Below, piece by piece: positions 1-11,400 of a stretch of DNA of 64,000 bases. How positions within the stretch are numbered: the first letter of the stretch is position 1; each line of letters starts with the position of its first letter. The translations under genes and the position numbers were made by a program. The stretch covers positions 15,832,720 through 15,896,719 of the forward strand of contig NC_048537.1 in assembly GCF_902806685.2 (NCBI RefSeq), given 5' to 3'. The notes under the pieces were generated by a model. It made no database searches. It was not told where the DNA came from and was given only the letters and a program-made list of their open reading frames with translations. This DNA comes from Maniola hyperantus. Taxonomy: Eukaryota; Arthropoda; Insecta; Lepidoptera; Nymphalidae.

Positions 1-154
1 TAGCATTTAAACTACCGTGAGTGATTTCCATTCTAAATAATATCTGTCCCGGCTGTACTCACGTGTGTAGTCGACGTTAGCCCGACTAGTTTCGAACCCA
101 TACGGGGTCCTTTTTCAAGGGAGTCCGTTCGCGCACGCGCCGCGGTTTTGACTG

Positions 155-490
155 GGTTATTACTGATGATACCACAAAAATAACGCAAAAATACTTATAT
201 ACTTATTAAAACACCCTATAATTTTGGAAAAGTTTACAATAATATTACAAAAAAAACATCTAACTGGCGCTAGAGGTAAACGAACGTAAGGAACGAGCGT
301 AAGTAAGCCACTCGGAGTCAATACCGCGTCGTAGGCGGGGCATTGACCCGAGTTTTGTACGCTATACATTACGGGTTTCAAAAATACTAAATCACTAAAA
401 CTACAAAATGGGGCAAATGGTTATTGGTATTGGGTTGTGTTTCGGTAATATAACAATAACGCTAAGTTTTTGCTAGCGTTCTGGTTACAA
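155..490. repeat. MITE copy, mariner-type family (CAGGGTG ends), left end missing
   Basis: The right end reads gctagcgttctggttac, the same end seen in copies at about 5954-6318, 20992-21345 and 36313-36690. The best preserved copy (5954-6318) has terminal inverted repeats starting acagggtg and is bounded by TA, as expected for Tc1/mariner-type non-autonomous elements. This copy lacks the outer left end. It contains no real gene; the short open frame in it is part of the repeat. Confidence 0.6.
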
Positions 491-1784
491 AGTTAAGTAA
501 TTGGAACTACATACCTGTACCTATGTAGTTCCAATTACTTATTCCCAAAAAAAATCTCTTAAAAATTAATAATGCCTTGGATTTAACTTTCAACCAAGTG
601 TCTCTAAGATCATCATTAAAAATATATTTTGGTAGACATGTAAGACAAACCATATTTTTAAGTACCTAGGTATATTATTTACAGTATTTAAAAAAAAAGC
701 GCAATCGCCGAGTTTCTTGCTTGTTTTTCTTGGTATTCCAAACCAGTGGTAGATTCACTTGACGATTCAAAAGTAGGTACGTATACTTGAAAGAAAGAGA
801 GAAAGAAAAAAGAAAAAAAACGTTAATTTCTTAAATTGTGCCACACATTACATGTTATAGGTAACTAAGAGTTGGTTATCCCGGTGCTTCCTCCACTTGA
901 GCATTAAGCTGGAATAAACTGGCACAAGGCAAAAACAGGTTGCAGTTCAGCATAATGCTTATACACAATATAGTACGATTCGAACGTAAATGCGCCCTTA
1001 AGTTTGCGCACGACGTTGCGCAGAACTCACATTTAGGGTGTCAGAGGTCGGGGAGGTAGCGGGGAGGGTAACAGCGCACGTCTCGCTCCTACATTCCCGC
1101 CAGTTCCTTGATGCGTCTCTCTCTTGCTATACGTGTCTTGTTTTTGTACAGTTGGAACCTACCGCCGCCCGTTAAGTGATTTTCTCAAGTGTACCAAGCG
1201 CAAGATCGCAAAGCTAGCTTCACGAGCATACAGCGCTAATTTTCAGCCGGGACCCTGAACCGGGTGACGGCACGGAACTATAGCAAATACTTTTTGAAAC
1301 TTTTTCATTTTTATTTCTATTACATGTTATATACCATCCTAACCCTTGCCATAGGCTCTTTCAGGGCCTAACCTGGGTGTATGAGACAATTTTTATTTTT
1401 ATTAGGTGGGTAAGATAAGAAGAAAAATATTGAAAAATGGAACTGATTTATTCATCTTAACACCATTCATACTTATAATATTGTGCTGCAACTAAATTCA
1501 ACCATAAATATTGTAATATAACTCTGGATAAATAAAATAAATAAAAATAAATAAATAAAAATATTTTAACAAACAAATAAATAATCTCAATGGCATAGGA
1601 GTAAGGTATTCCAATGAACTAGAATTATAATATGTACAAAATTAACAAAGGAAAAGAAGACTCAAAATCATACTTAAAAAATATTTAATACGAATTAATT
1701 TTCAAAATCAACAGTTCACAAAAACGTCTTTCAAGCGGCACACTTTCTGTTCACTACTTCCCACCAAACGCACCAGAATTGGCA
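491..1784. other. Intergenic DNA, 3' flank of the glycine-rich gene
   Basis: AT-rich sequence without a credible reading frame. A short hairpin (gtagttccaattact repeated inverted) lies near 507-540. On the minus strand this is downstream of the glycine-rich gene and should hold its 3' UTR and poly(A) site; several candidate signals are present, so I do not choose one. Confidence 0.4.
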
Positions 1785-2080
1785 CTAGCTCTTCCACCGC
1801 CCCCCGCCACGCCCTGCACTAATACTAACACTCTTCGCAATGTTGATAGAGCCCCCCTGTCTCGGGAAACCACCTCCGAAGCCTCCTTGCTGACCGAACC
1901 CTCCTTGACGGCCGAATCCTCCTTGATGACCGAATCCTCTAGGTTGTTGGAAGCCCGGTCCGCCGAATCCTCCAGGCCTGCCGAATCCTCCAGGCCCACC
2001 GAATCCTGGTCTGCCAAACCCTCCTGCTCCAGCACGTGCCGAAGCTCCTGCGAACTGAGGTGATCGCTCCACTCGGAATG
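1785..2080 (-). CDS. Glycine-rich secreted peptide, main exon
   Basis: On the minus strand a spliced exon begins after a ttttttag acceptor and reads FRVERSPQF, followed by about 95 residues rich in Gly, Phe, Pro and Arg (GFGGPGGFGRPGGFGGPGF and variants), ending GGSINIAKSVSISAGRGG and a stop at 1785-1787. Short glycine-rich secreted peptides of this look are common in Lepidoptera and often respond to infection, but no function can be read here. The repeats are built on a 12-15 base DNA period, so two other frames are also open. One is an acidic Leu-Glu-Asp-Ser frame, which I judge a shadow. A matching signal-peptide exon lies upstream at 3039-3094 but does not join in frame. Confidence 0.55.
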
Positions 2081-2114
2081 CTAAAAAAATGGAGATCGTT
2101 TTATATATAAACTA

Positions 2115-2340
2115 CTAGCTGATACCCGCAACTTCATCCGCGTGGAATTAGGTTTTCCGTGGGAACTCTTTGATTTTCCGGGATAAAATGTAGCCTATGT
2201 CACTCTCCAGGTCTTTATCTATACCTATGCAAAAATCACGTCAATCCGTTGCACCGTTACGACATGATTGAAGGACAAATCAACAACCAATTAACCAACA
2301 AACAAAGACACTTTCACATTTATAATAAGGATATCGTTTC
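2115..2340. repeat. Lepidopteran interspersed repeat (gcggacgaagtcgcgggc family), fragment
   Basis: Contains the family's marks: agctgatacccgcaacttcatccgcgtgga, the 'gggaactctttgattttccgggataaa' block and the 'acgtcaatccgttgcaccgtt' block. Other copies in the window lie at 3295-3500, 3500-3725, 37045-37190, 49620-50125, 50270-50480 with mirror copies, 57235-57475, 57500-57705 and 60880-61175. Non-coding. Confidence 0.6.
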
Positions 2341-2637
2341 ACGGCCCATCCCCTAAGCCGATTTTAACGAAAAATAACTGCCATCCCGACGACGCAGTCT
2401 AATTTTTTATTCCGATGAATCAAAGAGTTCTCGCAGGATTTTTGAAAACCTAAACCCGCGTGGATGACGTCGCGTGCATCATTTCCCATATTCCCATAAA
2501 AGATTTTGCTTTAACGATACGATTAAAAGACACATAGATATTCCTGTGTTCATTGAGCTCGCAGGGATTAGTCGGGATGATGGCATGGATTAACGCTGGT
2601 TCCCTAGGAACGGAGATGAGCGGTAACGCAACTTGCG

Positions 2638-2968
2638 TTGACACATTGGCCCCGTGTCATATCAGGAAGACAGCATCAAGAAAGGGAGCTGCAGCAGAAA
2701 CAGCTGAAAACGGCAAGCGACGCAAGTAAGCCTCTCTTATCGAGAGTTACATTTTTGTTCCGTTTGCCGTGGAAACCCTGGCGCCATGGAGTCTTAGTGC
2801 TAAAAAAAAATTTACGAGACATTTCACCGCGATTAATAGCCTCATCTGGTGACAGAAGGGCCGGCTCATTTTTTGCGCAACGGGTCAGCCTGGCTGTCCA
2901 GCGCGGAAATGCAGCCAGTATTCTTGGCACCATTCCACGCGGGCATGATTTGTATAGTAATTAGATAA
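2638..2968 (+). repeat. LINE-derived fragment (C-terminal ORF2 remnant)
   Basis: Reads in part [21 protein letters not shown], with the look of a retrotransposon ORF end. A related copy in opposite orientation lies at about 11733-11870 (catgcccgcgtggaat ... gactccatggcccagggtctcc). Not a host gene. Confidence 0.5.
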
Positions 2969-3038
2969 GGCTAGCTTAAAGATTTATTGTAATATTTTCA
3001 TTTAAAAAAAATTGCTTAAAGTTACAAAATTTACCAAC

Positions 3039-3094
3039 CTGCGTCACACAGCTACTAAAACTGCTAAAGCAATAATCAAATGTAGTCGGGCCAT
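3039..3094 (-). pseudogene. Signal-peptide exon of the glycine-rich gene, frame broken
   Basis: ATG at 3094 (minus) opens MARLHLIIALAVLVAV, a textbook signal peptide, then reaches TGA at 3046-3044. A donor (gttggt) follows position 3039. One more base between the Val codon and the donor would give VVTQ and the correct phase to enter the glycine-rich exon at FRVERSPQF. As it stands the join is out of frame. This may be a true inactivating deletion, an assembly indel, or a coincidence; the linkage is inference. Confidence 0.4.
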
Positions 3095-3294
3095 TGTTAC
3101 TTCCTACCAATTTACAACAGAACACTGCAGCCATAACTTAAATGGTTTCATTTTATATCACAGCTGGACCACTTAGCTGCACAGTGATTATTAGTAGAAC
3201 AAACATAGTTATTTGTACATTCATAGTATTTCCCAGTAGGTACCTAAACGACGAAAATAATAATCTGCATATTTTGAAGGCGATATAGAGTTGT

Positions 3295-3725
3295 AGCCAT
3301 GCTATATTATAAATGCGAAATTGTGTTTGTCTGTCTGTCTGTCTGTCTATCTGCTAGCCTTTCACGGCCCATCCGTTCAAGATAGCTTACATCCCAGGGA
3401 AGGACATAGGCTACTTTTTATCCCGGAAAGGTCAAAAAGTTCCCACGGGATTTTAAAAAACTGGTATCCACGCGGACGAAGTCGCGGGCATCGTCTAGTT
3501 ATTAATAAAAGAAAAAAGTGACTGACCTGGACAGACTGGATCTATCAACGCACAGATCAACAAACTACTGGACGGATCGGACTGAAATTTACCATGGCAG
3601 ATAGCTATTATGAAGCAGGCATCTGTAAGAAAGGGGTTTGTGAAAATTAAAACCCCTAAGGGGGGAAATAGGGGTTTGAAATTTGTGTAGTCCACGCGAA
3701 CGAAGTCGCTAGCATAAGCTAGTTA
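3295..3725. repeat. Two adjacent copies of the gcgggcatcgtctagtt repeat family
   Basis: The first (about 3300-3500) runs from 'aaatgcgaaattgtgtttgtctg' through 'cacggcccatccgttcaa' to 'cgcggacgaagtcgcggg'. The second (about 3515-3725) runs from 'gactgacctggacagactggatc' to 'cgcgaacgaagtcgctagc'. Both forms recur elsewhere in the window. Confidence 0.6.
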
Positions 3726-4194
3726 AAATATTTTAAGAATTGTTTGTGGTATAAATGATAAGCGTTTTCCAAAATAGCTAGACAGCTAACTGATGATTAA
3801 TGTTTGGTGAAGTCATTACTGAGGTCAGTAACTGATGAATCTGATTATTGAGGCCAAATCTGAACGACGTCCATGGTACAGGTGACGCCAAACTTCTTGA
3901 CGTTTCTCGTGTATATAAACACTATCTAAAATGTCAGAACCCTTCTATGTAATTACACATTATTAAATATATATCCTACAATTAAAACATCAATATTACT
4001 CATAATATGATTGTTGTATATTATTAGTCATCTATCACTATATTATATATGAATATATGTATATATTATGTATTATATATGTACCTGTGTATATCTTTAT
4101 CTATATATTATTATTACGGCATTCTGGCCTATTAATAGACATATTACTTATATTATAATTATTATCTTTATGTTCCCTAACAACTTACGTACAC

Positions 4195-4365
4195 CTTAAA
4201 CCCAGTTTTCACTAGCCCTTAAATCCTCTTCAACCTAGTTGCCTGGTAGAGATCGCTTCAACAGCGATAAGGCCGCTGATTGTATGTTCTTCTTTTACAT
4301 GTTCTTTTTGTGTCTTTTCTTTTTGGTGTACAATAAAGAATATTAAACTAAACTAAACTAAACTT
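4195..4365 (+). repeat. LINE 3' end with TAAAC tail repeats
   Basis: Text 'gcctggtagagatcgcttca...gcgataaggccgctgattgta...gtgtacaataaagaatatt' followed by about four copies of aaact. This is the usual look of a 5'-truncated LINE 3' UTR with a simple-repeat tail. Confidence 0.5.
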
Positions 4366-4811
4366 CTGTTTACGCGCGCCTGTAGTAGGTACATATTAAC
4401 AAAAAGCCCGTTGCCCTGACTCAGGGGTACTTTACTCGTGTAGCCCCGTCCCCACAAGGAAATAGGAATACCTAGGTACTCGTGACGAGCGGGGATGTGC
4501 ACACGTGGGCATATGCTGTATGTTTACTTGATTCGTCTTGATTTAGACTCGAAACAGTGAATTCTACAGAGCTTGTATTAATTTGATGCCAATTTGACCT
4601 GGGTGAAGTGTTCGTGTTCGACGATCTCTACAACTTTGGTGAACTTTTGAACTTTCCCCATTGCGAAAAGAGATTTTACTGATTAGTTTATAACTGTCAA
4701 AGTGAAGAGTTTCTGTTTGACAGTTGTCCTTTAGTGAAATGACCAGTAAAGGTCCAGTAATTCTCCTGCTGTGATAAAAAACTCAGCAGTTTTGTATGAA
4801 GATTGCGTATT

Positions 4812-5422
4812 ATGACTGCAATATTGGAGAAGAGGCCGGTCCGCAGTAAATTCTACCGCCACGTCAATACACTCATCTGGAAAATCATACCTACAAAGAC
4901 AGGTGTATTTTTTGCACATAATATAGATATCAATATACGAGTACCTAAATCGGTAGCTGGACGGAACTTTAGAGGTCTGCATGAGGTCTGCAATTTTTAT
5001 GATCTCTATCTTTCTTCCGTGCCTTATTTTACCTATTCTCAATAGAGGTCATAGTGTATATTCATGTAGGATCATCACCGCACTATAATCAAGAAAACAC
5101 AAGCCATTATGTAATTAATGGAAGTGGTCACGACACTCATTAATGGCGCAGATAGAGTGATTAATACTTAAGTAATTCATTGGTTTCAGGCGAAGATGGC
5201 GTTTTCTAGCAATGGAAACGCTGTTCGCGTCCATCCTGTTCCTCATTGGCGGTTTTCATAGCAAAGCCCGTGTTCCTCACGCCCTTGCAGGCAGTGCCTC
5301 AGGCGCCGCTAACATCTGCGGATATCCTGGCCTCGCTGAACAAGCGGTGTATCTTGGGTTACTCACCGAACAGCGCGCCATACGAGCAATTATGAATATA
5401 GCTGCACAAAACTTGGGATTTA
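4812..5422 (+). pseudogene. ABCA-like gene: candidate first two exons, out of phase
   Basis: Exon 1 (4812-4902): ATG at 4812, then residues ending VNTLIWKIIPTK, like the ABCA start 'LLWKN', and donor gtgtat. Exon 2 (5190-5422): RRWRFLAMETLFASILF, then TMD1 text, donor gtaaga. Exon 1 ends in phase 1, while RRWRFLAM needs phase 2; an alternative acceptor at 5210 would join in phase (KT then AMETLF). Inside exon 2 the family-like text (AKPVFLTPLQAVPQAP, CILGYSPNSAPYEQ) is in another frame from METLF and from IMNIAAQNLGF, as if two indels compensate. The exon ends in phase 1, but exon 3 needs phase 2. Either the 5' end is decaying or there are assembly indels. Confidence 0.45.
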
Positions 5423-8400
5423 GTAAGAGAATTTGTCTTTGGACTAATATTTTAATCGTCTATGGAATCTTCTAGTAATGGAAGTGTTGTTTCTCCCAGC
5501 CATGTTCATAGCAAAGGCTGTGTTCCTCGCACCTTTTTTCTTTCGCGGCTTTGTGTCAGGCACCGCTTACGTTTACTGACATCCTGCCTCGCTGAATAAG
5601 CGCTCCATCCTGGGACACGTGCTAAACAACGCGCCTTATGAGCAAATTATGAAAACTGCTGCGAAAAATTTGGGATTCAGAAAGAGAATTTGTTTTTGGA
5701 TTAATATTATAAGGGCCTTGGACGTCTGCCAGTAGAAAAGCTGATATTTCTCACATTTCTCACATAGCATAGCTGATATTTGCACATTCAGGCCTTGCAG
5801 TAGGTGGCAGATACTATTTGTTGCAGATTTCCGAGCGCCAGCACTGAGGACGATCTCAACTGGATGCTGTACAATCGATCTCGAGGGACGCCCATCGACA
5901 GCCCTGTCATTTGGGTCATATGGAAACCTGCGGTAACTTAGTTGTGCCCTTATACAGGGTGCAACCAGAACGCTGGCAAATACGAAGACAGGTGATAGTA
6001 CTGAGATCATTGATATGATATCACAAAAAATGCGAAAAAAAATCCCCTATATTTTGTAAAATTTCAGGATATATTGCAAATATAAAACATCTGACTGACG
6101 CTAGAGGTCAACGAACGTTCCGGTTGTAGGTCATTCCGAGTCAATGCTGCGTCGTAGATAGGGCATGACCCGAGTTTTGCACGCTATACATTGCGGGTTT
6201 GAAAAATACTAAATCACTTAAACTATAAAATGAGGCAAATGTTATTGCTATTGGATTGTGTTTCGGTAGTATAACAATAACGCTAAGTTTTTGCTAGCGT
6301 TCTGTTTACACCCTGTATGAAGGGAAAAACAATATTTTCTCAATCTCTTTTGGATAGGTTCAATGGGGTAGGATTAGTTCTAATCATATTTGTTTTGTTA
6401 ATTTTTGGTACTAAGTATATAAATATTATGATCAACCCATCGTCGGCCTACTACTGAGAACGGGTCTCCTATCAGAATGAGAATGATTCAGGGCCATAGC
6501 CCGCCACGCTTGCCAAGTGCAGTTGGCAGACTTCACACACCTTGAGAGTATTATGGAGAACTCTCAGGCATGCAGGTTTCCTCAAGATGCTTTTCCTCCA
6601 CCGTTAAAGCTGGCACTACTTTTTCATGCCAATAAAAGTTACTTGCATTCCTTTACGAAAGATAGCATGAAAAACCGATCAGGGTAGCTTAAATTTTCAA
6701 CAAGTGCCATTTTAACCTACTGAACCTTACTTCAGGCGAGGATTGCCATAGTCACGGATTGATAATTATACGCTTGTAGGATAACAACATGTGGAAGTTC
6801 AGCATACGCAGTACAGAGCGTGCCAAGTACGTCACGAAGCCTTCAGTCAGTTCACATAACCCGCACCTGAGCAGCGGCGTGTTAGCTGTACAGCTAGCCA
6901 TCAGCCAGGCTATATTGACCTATGTTAGCAGCACCGCTCCTAACTACGAAGTAAGTTCAGTATCCGCAGTACAGAAGCGTGCCAAGTACTTGACGAGTGC
7001 TTTCAGTCAGTTCCCATTACCCGCACCTGAGAAGCGGCGTGTTAGCTGTACAGCTAGCCATCAGCCAGGCTATACTGACCCATGTTACGAGCACCGCTCC
7101 TAATTACGCTGTGAGTTCAGTATCCGCAGTACAGAGCGTGCCAAGTACGTCACGAAGCCTTCAGTCAGTTCCCACAACCCGCACCTGGGCAGCGTCGTGT
7201 TAGCTGTACCACAGAATTAGAATATAGCTGTACACCTCCTAACTACGATTGAGTGTCGCATAGTTCACCAATTTTTGCATCTAAATGTTTGTAGCCATGT
7301 ACTTAGACGAAATAGGCTGGCAGCTGGTCAGTAGAATATTTTGGCTGATGTCAGTTACCCGGTTAATAAAATACAGACAATGCTCTTGATTATGCGAATT
7401 GATGAGCATCGAAATTTATTTAGAGCGCCTGTTACTGACATGAAAATTCGCTTTCTCGGGTTAAAAACCGTACTGCGCGGGCGCAATAGCAAATAGCTTT
7501 ACAATAATGATGGATGTTCATTATGAACTTAAGACAAAGTTTGAAAAAAAGCGTAACAAATTTTCAATTAAGTACCTATACGTACGTTTTAAGTAAGTAA
7601 TGAAATTAGTTAATTACCTACCAACTATATTTTCATTAAAATTAAAAAGAATTTTTCTGCCGAAACCCGGGATTGAACCGGGGACCTTTAGATCTTCAGT
7701 CTAACGCTCTCCCAACTGAGCTATTTCGGCTGTGAATTATGTCGCAAAATTATAAATCATATCAATTGATGCTGACGGATCATTGTTGACCTACTGATGA
7801 AATAAGCGATAAAGAATATTTTTATCGCTAAATTAAAATTAATGTTAATTTCGTTAAAACAACAATCAGTAACAAATGAGATATGACTTGTGACAAATTA
7901 TACACCTCAGAATTGATTAATAAGTGCTTTTAGATAAGTTGTTTTTAAACATTCAATTACCTAGTATGCCATATAAGGTAATTTATTAACAGAATGTGTG
8001 TCATAAGAAAACAGAAATACGGTCAAAGGTTATTGAACTCTTTTATTATAATAATGACCTATCGTTTTAACTGTCAAGGTTTTTCGATGGTAGTAACAAT
8101 AAAACTAATAATAAAATTTAATGATTGCATTGAGTACGATTTGACGACCTCCCTGGCGCAGTGGTAAGCACTGTGGTCTTATTAGTGGGAGGTCCCGGGC
8201 TCGAGTCTCGGCAGGGGTTTGGAATTTTATAATTTCTTTCTGGTCTGGTCTGGTGGGAGGCTTCGGCCGTGGCTAGCTACCACTCTACCGGAAAGGCCGT
8301 GCCGCCAAGCGATTAAGCGTTCCGGTACGATGCCGTGTAGAAACCAAAGGTGTATGGGTTTAATGAAAACTGCCATACTCCTTCCAGGTTAGCCCGCTTC

Positions 8401-11400
8401 CGTCTTAGACTGCATCATCAGTCATCACTTACCCCCAGGTGAGATTGCAATCAAAGGGCTAACTTGTATCGGTATTAATAAAAAACTGGTAAGGCCACGG
8501 CGTAGTGGTCTTATAAATGGGTGGTCCTCGTATTCGATTTCCAGCTGAAGCGATTTGGGAAGTAGTGATTTCTAAATTGTATTATGATCAGGAGGTGGAT
8601 CGCCCAAGAAACTCAATCTTCGTAAATACATAAATATAATTTATTATATTAACAGAAAGACATTACTTTTTCCAACGATAACGACAACCCACAAGTGACC
8701 GACTTACAAATATAGAACGCTATTTTATTCTTTCTTCACTTTAGATGTAATGAGTTTACATACGAGTTCATATCACGTTCTAATAAATTGTCTCAAAAAT
8801 CTCAATCAAAAAAAAACCGGCCATCAAGGGTTCCGTACTACAGTCGTATTTTTTCGAAATTTTGCACTATAATTCAAAAACTATGATGCATAAATATAAA
8901 TAAAAATCTGTTTTAGAATGCACAGATAAAGACCTTTCATAAATGATACCCCACTTGACATAGTTATCCTACTTCGAAAGTTGAAAATACTAATTGTTCC
9001 CAGCTACAACTGGCGTCGATGCCGGTGTCGCCTCTGATGCAGCAGCACCGTGTGCGTAGAGCCACATCCAACATCCTGACGTGTTTCACGATCGCCCTCC
9101 TACCACCCGTGTTGGAAACCCAAGCGCTGGTTGTGTCTGAAACCATCAGTAGATTCAAGGTAATTCATCATCATCATCTCAATATATTGCCGGCTCACTA
9201 CAGAGAACGGGTCTCATCTCAGAGTGAGAAAGGGTTTGGCTAAAGTCCAACACGCTGGCCACCGTTACAGCAAGTGACATTTATTTACCTACTTAAAACG
9301 CACATAACTCCTAAAAGTTAGAGGTGCGTACCCGGGTCCAACCCCTGACCTCCGATTAAAAGGCGGACGTCCTGACCACTAGGCTCTCTATAGCTTTTTT
9401 AAATATAATAATATGTTCAAAAACAAAATCTTAAATGTAAGGTTGTAACTGTAATTAAAAACTTGGATCCTCGAATCAGATTAGTAGGTACTCTATTATA
9501 CAAGTCGTAATTAAAATAAAATAAAACACGACTGCCCTTGCCAACGTAAAAAAGTACATTTGAAAATGGCACCATATAGCCGCCGTATTGTTTTTTTTTC
9601 CAAAAAATTATAGACAGTGTCATGGGATGATGTAAGGATTCTAATGATACCTCATACACCCAAATCTGTTCAGACATTTAAAAGTTATAGTGGAACAAAG
9701 AAACTCACAGACATGGACCCTGAAAACCTTTTTTGGGCAGTCCTGTAAATACAGTAGGTAAGTAAGTAGGTAGGTGACTAGTTCTCCGTTATGATCTTTC
9801 TGCTCTCCTGCGTCACGCTATCATTCGTTGAGATTAGCTGTGTTTTCGACTTATCCGAATCTTTTAACGGACAAAATACTACGTTCTCAATAGGTTCCCA
9901 AGTTGATAGCACGAGACAATATCGTACAGCGCCATCTAGTTACAAACATTATTACTAAATTCTTTAGCGTGCTCTCCGTATCCGTGACGTTGACTTCTCC
10001 TCGATGTACACGAGCTGGCTGGTGTACGCCTACCTGACCGCGGCTCCGATCTGCATACTTGGCAGCATGACCCTCACACTAATCTTCCGCTGGATCCATC
10101 TTCTCTTCACACTCATTCTGATCGTCGCCTACGTCTCCGTCATGATCATGATCGCTATGATTATGGCAATGTACCATAGTGAAAGTAAGTGTGTCTTTAA
10201 AGTAAGCTCTCTCCATATTATTAAATTTATTTCCAAAAGCGTAACTACATAACCGACGCCTAATTTATCATACCTTCATAAAAAATCTTTTACTTACAAT
10301 TAACTGAACTAGTAGGTAACATTGTCTGTTTTCACGTGGAACTTAAATAAATTCCCACGAAAAAAATTAAATTTGGTGTTCATCATCACGATCAGTTTAG
10401 CATTTTCAATTTCCGTCTATCTTGATTGTCATTGTCATTCATGTAATTAACACATCGATATAGAAAGTAATTATTCTTATTACATCCTAAGAATTAGTAC
10501 CTGCTTAAAATTTCTTTGAATTAACATGATTATTGTTAATGCTAGGTAACTATTGCACACCATTATAATGGTAAATAAACTGTGAACCTGACTGCTGTCC
10601 CATCTATAAAACGTGTATTTGTAGAAAATTCCGGACTTAATAGGGGGTCTTAGGCAGTGCCTACTCTATAATCTGACACATTCGATAGTCCGACACTGCC
10701 CTGCAAACTGTTTGTCAGATTACCGGGGGACCGTACTGTAATAAATTATGATTATGATTATGATTTTCAAAGCTAACAAACAAATGTCATCTCCAGCATT
10801 GAAAGGATTTATTGTAACAATTAGATACTTCAATTGGCTTTTTGTCAGGTATCATTAAAATTATTAGAGAAGCCCCTATGTTAGCATACTCAAATTCATC
10901 ACAATTTGTTATTCCCTTTTCAGCTTGGATAGCTTGTGTTTGGACAGCGTTGATCACGCTACTTCAGACGTTCCTATCAGAGCTGATCGTCCACCACGGC
11001 ATCGATCTCAAACATGAAGTGTTCACATTCTGCTTACACCTCATCATTCCTCCTCTAGGTCTTATGCATGGACTGAATGAATTCGCTTTGCTACAAACCG
11101 GCCGTAAGTAAATCAAATTCAAATTGTTTATCTCCTAATAAAATAAACTTAGATTTAAGTATATTTTCAAAGCGGTGATCTAGTGGTTCAAACATCCGTC
11201 TCCTATTTGGGAGATCAGAGATTCGATCCTGAACACACACCTGAGGAAACCTGCATGCCTGAGAGTTTTCCATAATGTTCTCAAAGGTGTGCAAAGTCTG
11301 CCAATTCGCACTTGGCCAGCCTGGCAGAGGATTGATCATGTTGATTATGATATTCTCAAAATATTTGAATTTCAAAAAAACAAAAAATCTTTGCGTACGT

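Noticed and set aside
1754..2063. Acidic LEDS-rich frame (minus) and Pro/Ser-rich frame (plus) over the glycine-rich exon
   Set aside because: Shadows of a repetitive glycine-rich coding sequence; kept only as an alternative for the minus strand.
8149..8220. Possible tRNA gene
   Set aside because: A and B boxes exist but the cloverleaf does not close; followed by a SINE body.
11160..11235. Possible tRNA gene
   Set aside because: Poor acceptor pairing and SINE body downstream; same family as other copies in the window.
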